Assembly (NCBI RefSeq): GCF_003269295.1
Contig: NZ_QLTT01000004.1
Coordinates: forward strand, 248,001 to 312,000
Source: Lentzea atacamensis
Lineage (GTDB): Bacteria; Actinomycetota; Actinomycetes; Mycobacteriales; Pseudonocardiaceae
Length of the DNA stretch: 64,000 bases
Reading direction: 5' to 3'
Shown here: positions 58,621 through 64,000 of the stretch, one piece after another
How positions within the stretch are numbered: position 1 is the first letter of the stretch
Layout of the letters: each line of letters opens with the position of its first letter
Translations under genes and position numbers: made by a program
The notes under the pieces: model-generated
Seen by the model: only the letters and a program-made list of their open reading frames with translations
What the model was told of the DNA's origin: nothing
Databases searched by the model: none

Positions 58621-61254
58621 CTATCGGCCGAACGGGTCCGAACCAGTGTGACCATCGAGTGCTTCCGAAAGCTGCAAACGGCTGGAGACGCCCAGTTTGC
58701 GGCAGATCCCGGAGAGCACGCCCTCGACGGTGTCCGCGGGCATCAGCAACGTCGAGGCGATCTCCTCGTTGGACCGTCCCCGTGCCGCCAGCGCCGCCAC
58801 CTGGTGCTCGGCCGGGGTCAGCGCGGTCGGACCGGTCTGGCGCAGGCGGCGGGGGCCGGCGCCCGTCGCGACCAGTTCGGAGTACGCCCGCGCGGCCATC
58901 GCGGAAGACCCGCACTTCTGCGCGAGATCCAAAGCCTCACGCAAACTGGCGCGCGCACCGGACGTGTCGGCCTGACGCCGCAGAACAACACCAAGGTCTA
59001 CCAACGCGCGCGCCAGCTCCAAACGGGCGGGGGAGGTCCGAAGCACCCGCACGGCCTCTTCCAGCAACGTCCGACCGGCGGTGCCCGCGGTGACCCGGCC
59101 CGCCGCGCGCAATGCCATGCCCAGCGCGCGCGGCGCACCCCACGCGCGTGCCAACGACACCTCTTCGTCGGCGAACTTGCGCGCTTGTTCGCCGTCACCC
59201 AGTGCCGCATAAGCCAAGGCCGCTCCGGAACGCCACGCCAGCGGTGCGGGATTGCGGTAGGGCCACGCCTCGCAGTGCCGTCCGGCGGCCAGGAACGACT
59301 CCAGCGCTTCGTGGTCGTCGCCGCGCACGGTCTGCATCCGGCCGCGGATGGTCAGCAGGCCGCCGTACGTCCACATCTGCCGAGCCTCGTCGGTCGACGC
59401 CGCCGCGATCACGGCGGCGGCCTCGTCCGTGCGGCTCTCCTCCAGCAGGATGTCGGCGAGCAGCGCGGCGTGCCAGGTCGACACCGCGAGCCAGCGCCCG
59501 TCCTGCCGCAGGTGGTCGCCGGCGAGCGTCAGGTCGGCGCGGGCGGAGACGAGATCTCCCTTGCGGCGCTGGACGTTCGCGCGCATCACGTACGTCAGGG
59601 CGCGCAACGCCGGTGCCTGCGCGCGGTCCACGTCGTCGAGCACGGTCAGCGCCGAGTCCAGCGCGTCGGCCAGGTTGAGGATCATCGCGGACGCCAGCGC
59701 GGACATCGTGCTGTCGGCCGACACCAGCGAAACAGCCTCTTCCGCGCTGATGTCACCGACCATCACGTGGTGCAGCACCCCGGCGGGCGTGTCCAGCGAC
59801 ACCGACGACGGCACGGCTTCCTGCCACGCCAGCCCGTGCACGGCGAGGTGGGCCTGCGCCCACGGCGAACCGCCCGAGAGCACCGCCGCCAGCTCGACGG
59901 GCTTTCCCTCTGCGTGCAGGGCGTAGGACAACGCGACGGCGGACTCCTCATCGTCCTCATCGGACTGGAACGCCTCGCGCAGCCGGGCGGTCGCGCCGGG
60001 AAGATTGCCGACCAGCTCGGCCACACCCAGCAGCCGCAACGCCCGCGACGGGTTCGCCACCGGTTCGCGCAGCGCCCGCCACAGCAACCGCGCGGCACCG
60101 GGCATGTCGCCCTGGTTCACCGCCTCCTGCGCGGCCCGGTCGAGCACCTCGCCCGCCCACTGTTCCAGCCCCGGCGAGGTCTCCAGCAGATGATCGGCCA
60201 CGACCCGGTCCGACGCGCCGTGCGCGCGCAGCGACCGTGCGGCCCGCAGATGCAAAGCAGCCCGCGCGGGTCCGGGCATGTCGTGGAGAACCGCCGGCCC
60301 GGCCACGCCCAGCAGCTCGACCGTCCGAACGGCCTCGGTCAGCTCGACCGGGCCCAGCCCGGTCAGCTCCGCCAGCACGCCGGGATGCGGCGACGGTCCC
60401 AGCACGGCGATGCACTGCGCCGCCGCCACCACAGCGGCGGGCCGACGGCGCAGCCAGTCCGCCATGACACCGGCGGAGACCTCCGCACCGCGCTGGGCCA
60501 CCTGCCACGCGGCCTCGGCGGTCGGCGGCACCCCGTCCTCCTCCAACGCCGCGAGCAGCCGCGTCACGGTCAGCGGGTTGCCACCGGTCGCCTCGAAGCA
60601 GGCGGCGACGAACTCGGGGGCGGGTGCCGGAGTGATGAGCCCGGCGATGGCGTCCGCGGACAGGTTGGTCAGCGTCACGCGACGACACGTGGCCATGATC
60701 TCGCCATAAGAAGCGTCGTCACATCGCTCACCCGCACCCACGGCCAGCACCAGGGCGATGGGCAGACGCTGGACGCGCAGAGCCAGGTAGGCGAGCCAGC
60801 GCAACGACGCGGCATCCGCCCAGTGCGCATCGTCCACCGCGATGAGCAGCCCTGACGTGCCCGCGAGCGCCGTGGCCAGCCGGTACACGCCGTGCAGCAC
60901 GGCGAAGTCGGCGGCCGGCGCGGTCAGCTGGAGCGCCCCGAGAGCCTCCGGTGGCACGAGAGCGGGGTCGGCCATGTCGAAGAGCTGGGCCACGATCCCG
61001 AACGGAAGATCGCCCTCGAGGGCACTGCCGCGCGCCCGCACGACCTGCCTGCCGCAGGCCTCCCAGCGCGCGGCGAGATCGTCCACCACCGCGGTCTTGC
61101 CCGTCCCGGGAGCGCCTTCCAGCACGGTGGTCGTGCCCGGCGTCACCTGGTCGCTGATTCCGGCACACCACACTTTCAGCCGGTTTTTCAAGATCTCCCC
61201 GCAATCCGGTGGTGAATGGATCAGCGGAATTGATGCTAGGAGAAACAGCGCCAC
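58621..61254 (-). CDS. LuxR-family ATPase regulator (LAL type)
   Basis: An 877-residue regulator. Walker A GAPGTGKT is at 47-54, Walker B IAVDDAHWADAASL at about 138-151; a long TPR-like helical middle follows, and the C-terminal LuxR HTH reads LTPAEHQVAALAARGRSNEE. It activates transcription of target genes on ATP and ligand binding. The N-terminus before Walker A is unusually short and lacks the common LVGRD start. Start is uncertain (GTG 61254). It is divergent from a second LAL at 61472, 217 bases away. Confidence 0.88.
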   Translation of the reverse strand: MALFLLASIPLIHSPPDCGEILKNRLKVWCAGISDQVTPGTTTVLEGAPGTGKTAVVDDLAARWEACGRQVVRARGSALEGDLPFGIVAQLFDMADPALVPPEALGALQLTAPAADFAVLHGVYRLATALAGTSGLLIAVDDAHWADAASLRWLAYLALRVQRLPIALVLAVGAGERCDDASYGEIMATCRRVTLTNLSADAIAGLITPAPAPEFVAACFEATGGNPLTVTRLLAALEEDGVPPTAEAAWQVAQRGAEVSAGVMADWLRRRPAAVVAAAQCIAVLGPSPHPGVLAELTGLGPVELTEAVRTVELLGVAGPAVLHDMPGPARAALHLRAARSLRAHGASDRVVADHLLETSPGLEQWAGEVLDRAAQEAVNQGDMPGAARLLWRALREPVANPSRALRLLGVAELVGNLPGATARLREAFQSDEDDEESAVALSYALHAEGKPVELAAVLSGGSPWAQAHLAVHGLAWQEAVPSSVSLDTPAGVLHHVMVGDISAEEAVSLVSADSTMSALASAMILNLADALDSALTVLDDVDRAQAPALRALTYVMRANVQRRKGDLVSARADLTLAGDHLRQDGRWLAVSTWHAALLADILLEESRTDEAAAVIAAASTDEARQMWTYGGLLTIRGRMQTVRGDDHEALESFLAAGRHCEAWPYRNPAPLAWRSGAALAYAALGDGEQARKFADEEVSLARAWGAPRALGMALRAAGRVTAGTAGRTLLEEAVRVLRTSPARLELARALVDLGVVLRRQADTSGARASLREALDLAQKCGSSAMAARAYSELVATGAGPRRLRQTGPTALTPAEHQVAALAARGRSNEEIASTLLMPADTVEGVLSGICRKLGVSSRLQLSEALDGHTGSDPFGR

Positions 61255-61471
61255 TTGCCCAGGTAGAGGTTCTTACGCTATGGGCGTCTCAACACGTCTG
61301 CGGCCCGTATGATCCGCCGGGCAACTACTCGAACGGGTAGCGGCAGCCGGGAAGCGGCCTCACCTGGTCATCCGGACGGCCTAGGGAGACTGCCTCAGGG
61401 CTGGTCGCGGTACGGGCGTTGTGGTAGTGCAGCGTGTGTTCTCCGCCGCCGCGGAGCGAAAGGAAAAATGG

Positions 61472-64000
61472 GTGTCGGGGAATCGGGACGGGGTGTTCCG
61501 CGGCCGTGAGGGAGAACGAGAGCTCCTGAACGGTGTGCTGGAAGCGGGCACCGGTGTGGTCTTGGTCGACGGCGCGGCGGGAACCGGCAAGACGCGGTTG
61601 CTGGCCGAGGCCGCCGCGGTCGCCGCACGCCGCGGTTTCGACGTCGCCACCGCGCAGGACGAGCTGGATCAGCCGTTTCTGCTGGCCCGTCTGGCAGAAC
61701 GTGAACCGGACGGTCCCACCCTGGTCGTGCTCGACGATCTCCACCTGGCCGAGCCAGGCACCCTGGCCGCGTTGCGCTCGCTGCTACCGGCCTCCACCCA
61801 CGAGAAGGTCGTCTGGCTGCTCGCCCGCCGCTGCGGCGAGGGCGCGGACCGACTGTTCGCGGCCGCCGCCGCGCGCGGTGCCGTGCGGATCGAGCTGCGC
61901 CCGTTGACGGACAACGTGATCGCGGAGCTCGTCGCCGACCTCACCGGCGGAATCCCGGATCACGATCTCCGGGCACTGGCCTCGACGGCGCAGGGAAATC
62001 CCGCCGCCTTGATCAGTCTCTTCACCGCCCTGCGCGAAGACGATCAGGTCGAGGTGTCGGCAGAGCACGCGTCGTTGCGCTCCGACCGGTTGCCGCGCCG
62101 CACCGAGGCGTTGCTGCGCGACCGCGTCAGTTCGCTGAGCGGCAAAGCGAGGCACCTGCTGCAGGTCGCGTCGGTGCTCGGCCCGCGCTTCGAACCCGGT
62201 GACGTCGCGGAGATGCTCGCCTCCAGCACGGCGATCCTGTTGCCGGCGCTGGACGAGGTCATCGGCGCGGGCGTGGTGACGTCGCTCGACGACCGCCTGG
62301 CGTTCCGGCACGAGCTGGTGTGGCGGCTGGTCGCCGACTCGGTGCCGCCACCGGTGCGGCGGGCGCTGCACCGCGAGGCCGGCGAGATGTTGCTCGGGCG
62401 CGGGGACTCCGCGGTCGTGGCGGCCCAGCACCTCCTGCACGGCGCCCAGCGCGGTGACGTGCGGTCGATCGACGGCCTGGTCGCCGCCGCGAAAGCCGTG
62501 CTGTGGAACGCGCCGGACGCCGCCGCCGAGCTCGCGGTCCGCGCACTCGAGCTCACCGACCAGGCGTCGGGTTCGCTGGTGCATCGAACGGTCATCGCGG
62601 TCCGGGCGTTGATCGCGGCCGGGAAGCTCACGGCGGCGCAAGCGCTCGCGCAGGACGCGTTGTCCCGCCAGGTTCCCCCGGCGCCCGCCGCCAAGCTGCG
62701 GCACTGCGTGGCCATGACGACGGCGCTGGGCGCGCAGCACGCCGAGTCGGCCGAGATCTGCGAGGCGTTGCTGGACGAACCCGATCTGCCGCCGGAACTG
62801 GCGCCGTGGGTGGAGATCACCCGGATGATGGCGTTGCTCGGCCACGACCGGCAGCGCGCGGAGGAACTGGCCGAGACGGTCGTGCGCACCCACACGGGCC
62901 TGCCGGACGACGTGCTGGCCACCGCGCTGGCGGTGCTCGCGGCGATCGCGCGGGACACCGGACAGCCAGGCGCGGCACTGGAGCTGGCGCGCGAGGCCGC
63001 GCAGTCCGTGACCTCGTACGACCTGTGCGCGTATCCGCAGCTGCTGCTGGCGACGCTCCACTCCGGCCTGCGGGAGTTCGCGGAGGCCGACAGCGTGGTG
63101 CGGCGGGCGCGCAGCGGGCCGTCGTCGGCGGTGACCAAGGAGCTCATGACCTCGGTCGTGCAGGCGCGGATCCTGTTGCAGGCCGGGCGGATCGAGGAGG
63201 CGTCGGTCGAGGCGCGCAACGCGCTGTCGGTGGCGGAGGAGACCGGGCACACCGCGCTGGTGGCACCGGCGCTGACGGTGCTCGCGATGGTCGCGATCCA
63301 CACCGGTGACCTCCCCGCCGCGATCGAACACGTCGAGCGCTACCGCGGGCAGGTGCCGGTCGACGGGATCGTCTTCTCGCGCGCCTACTACCAGTGGGCC
63401 GACGTTCTCGTCTCCCACGTGGGGTTCGGGCTCGACAAGGCGATGGCGAAGCTGACGGACGAGTATCCGGGCCTGGTGTCGTCGGGCCTGTTCGCCGAGG
63501 AACCCCGTGCGGCCGGGTGGTTCGTGCGCCGGGCCGTGGAGGCGGGGGACGAGCGGCTGGCCAAGGCCGTCGTCGACCGCGTGGAGCGGCTGGCAGAGGA
63601 GAACCCCGGGTTCCGCGCGGTGGCGGCGGCCGCGATGCACGCGCGCGGCCTGTTCGACGGTGACGCCACGCTGCTGGAACTGGCGTCGCAGCAGCACCGC
63701 GACCTGTGGGCGCGGGCCAACGCGTCCGAGGACCTCGGTGTGCTGCTGACGACCTCCGAGCGTGCCGCGTCGGTCAAGGCGCTGGAGAACGCGCTCGAGC
63801 TGTACCGGGAGATCGGCGCGTCCCGCGACAGCGCGCGGGTGCTGGGACGGCTGCGCAAGCTCGGCAGGCGCAGGAGAGCGGCACCGGTGCGCCCCGCGTC
63901 CGGATGGTCCAGTTTGGACGACACCGAACGGGCGATCGCGAACCTCGTGGCGAAGGGCCAGACGAACCGGCAGATCTCCACGCAGCTGTTCATGTCACCC
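61472..64000 (+). CDS. LuxR-family ATPase regulator (LAL type), 3' end outside window
   Basis: The frame is open to the last base (843 codons). FRGREGERELLNGVLEAGTG starts the NTPase, Walker A GAAGTGKT is at residues 34-41, and LVVLDDLHLAEPGTLAALR is Walker B. A TPR-like middle follows, and the window ends inside the LuxR HTH (LDDTERAIANLVAKGQTNRQ). It should activate genes nearby. GTG 61472 lies seven bases after AAAGGAA; GTG 61427 is an alternative. It has the same build as its divergent neighbour, which suggests an old duplication. Confidence 0.88.
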   Translation, partial: MSGNRDGVFRGREGERELLNGVLEAGTGVVLVDGAAGTGKTRLLAEAAAVAARRGFDVATAQDELDQPFLLARLAEREPDGPTLVVLDDLHLAEPGTLAALRSLLPASTHEKVVWLLARRCGEGADRLFAAAAARGAVRIELRPLTDNVIAELVADLTGGIPDHDLRALASTAQGNPAALISLFTALREDDQVEVSAEHASLRSDRLPRRTEALLRDRVSSLSGKARHLLQVASVLGPRFEPGDVAEMLASSTAILLPALDEVIGAGVVTSLDDRLAFRHELVWRLVADSVPPPVRRALHREAGEMLLGRGDSAVVAAQHLLHGAQRGDVRSIDGLVAAAKAVLWNAPDAAAELAVRALELTDQASGSLVHRTVIAVRALIAAGKLTAAQALAQDALSRQVPPAPAAKLRHCVAMTTALGAQHAESAEICEALLDEPDLPPELAPWVEITRMMALLGHDRQRAEELAETVVRTHTGLPDDVLATALAVLAAIARDTGQPGAALELAREAAQSVTSYDLCAYPQLLLATLHSGLREFAEADSVVRRARSGPSSAVTKELMTSVVQARILLQAGRIEEASVEARNALSVAEETGHTALVAPALTVLAMVAIHTGDLPAAIEHVERYRGQVPVDGIVFSRAYYQWADVLVSHVGFGLDKAMAKLTDEYPGLVSSGLFAEEPRAAGWFVRRAVEAGDERLAKAVVDRVERLAEENPGFRAVAAAAMHARGLFDGDATLLELASQQHRDLWARANASEDLGVLLTTSERAASVKALENALELYREIGASRDSARVLGRLRKLGRRRRAAPVRPASGWSSLDDTERAIANLVAKGQTNRQISTQLFMSP

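Noticed and set aside
58648..60855. Long open frame antisense to the first LAL
   Set aside because: Shadow of a real gene: no recognisable domain and repetitive Arg/His/Gln composition.
1..64000. Secondary-metabolite gene cluster
   Set aside because: AfsR-like, LAL and chorismatase-like genes are present, but I see no PKS, NRPS, terpene synthase or RiPP precursor genes.
1..64000. tRNA, rRNA or CRISPR
   Set aside because: No cloverleaf-like intergenic region, rRNA core sequence or spaced direct repeats were seen in reading the window.

Overview
The window is high-GC actinomycete chromosomal DNA. Its traits are GTG and TTG starts, many four-base ATGA/GTGA gene overlaps, a mycothiol-dependent dehydrogenase, a DUF397/XRE pair, large LuxR-type ATPase regulators, an AfsR-type regulator and the oxygen-dependent cobalamin route. 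These fit Streptomyces-like or, more likely, Pseudonocardiales bacteria (Lentzea/Saccharothrix/Amycolatopsis type). The genus is inference. I found no rRNA, tRNA, CRISPR array or complete insertion sequence.

Layout. Bases 1-9.1 kb: the 3' end of an AfsR-like regulator, two secreted cell-wall-type enzymes, an F420-type oxidoreductase, a stand-alone DUF4041 protein, an SRPBCC protein, a hemerythrin/SDR/FAD-oxidoreductase operon and an orphan LivK-like lipoprotein. 9.1-13.5 kb: tex, a phosphodiesterase and a patatin. 13.5-16.2 kb: a lower-GC two-gene cassette whose larger protein seems to join a Mom/GNAT-like block to a transglutaminase-like C-H-D core; this is my main candidate for an undescribed system. 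16.5-26.4 kb: a GH29-like fucosidase with two carbohydrate-binding modules, decayed DNA, an ECF sigma/anti-sigma pair, a lipid group (two hydrolases, a wax ester synthase/DGAT and a beta-rich protein) and a GH28 enzyme. 26.4-33.7 kb: a broken beta-lactamase-family gene, two pentapeptide-repeat proteins, DUF2332, enoyl-CoA hydratase, a formaldehyde-detoxification operon (MBL hydrolase, mycothiol dehydrogenase) beside a VOC protein, and a chorismatase-like protein. 33.8-40.4 kb: a small envelope-stress set (DUF4235, DUF3618, holin-like, thioredoxin), a polar amino-acid ABC transporter followed by a class V aminotransferase fused to a YheO-PAS/HTH regulator, and the DUF397/XRE pair. 40.5-43.3 kb: a GH55-like secreted protein with a LacI-type operator, then a frameshifted gene.

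From 43.4 to 55.3 kb lies a cobalamin locus: cobL-cobM-cobK on the plus strand, cobG-cobH-cobIJ on the minus strand, and cobN on the plus strand behind a clear cobalamin riboswitch. A divergent LysR/MFS pair sits between cobK and cobIJ. CobG, CobN, CobIJ and the CbiE-CbiT-type CobL mark the aerobic (late cobalt insertion) route. From 55.3 kb on are a cysteine-rich ArsR/SufR-like regulator divergent from DoxX-folE, a DinB protein, a maltokinase-N-cap-like protein, an EF-hand protein and two divergent LuxR-family (LAL) regulators, the second cut by the window end.

Carbohydrate enzymes with LacI-type operators (GH28, GH55) point to a plant or fungal polymer-degrading saprophyte. Several short stretches (18.7-19.6, 26.4-26.8, 42.8-43.3 kb) are gene remnants.
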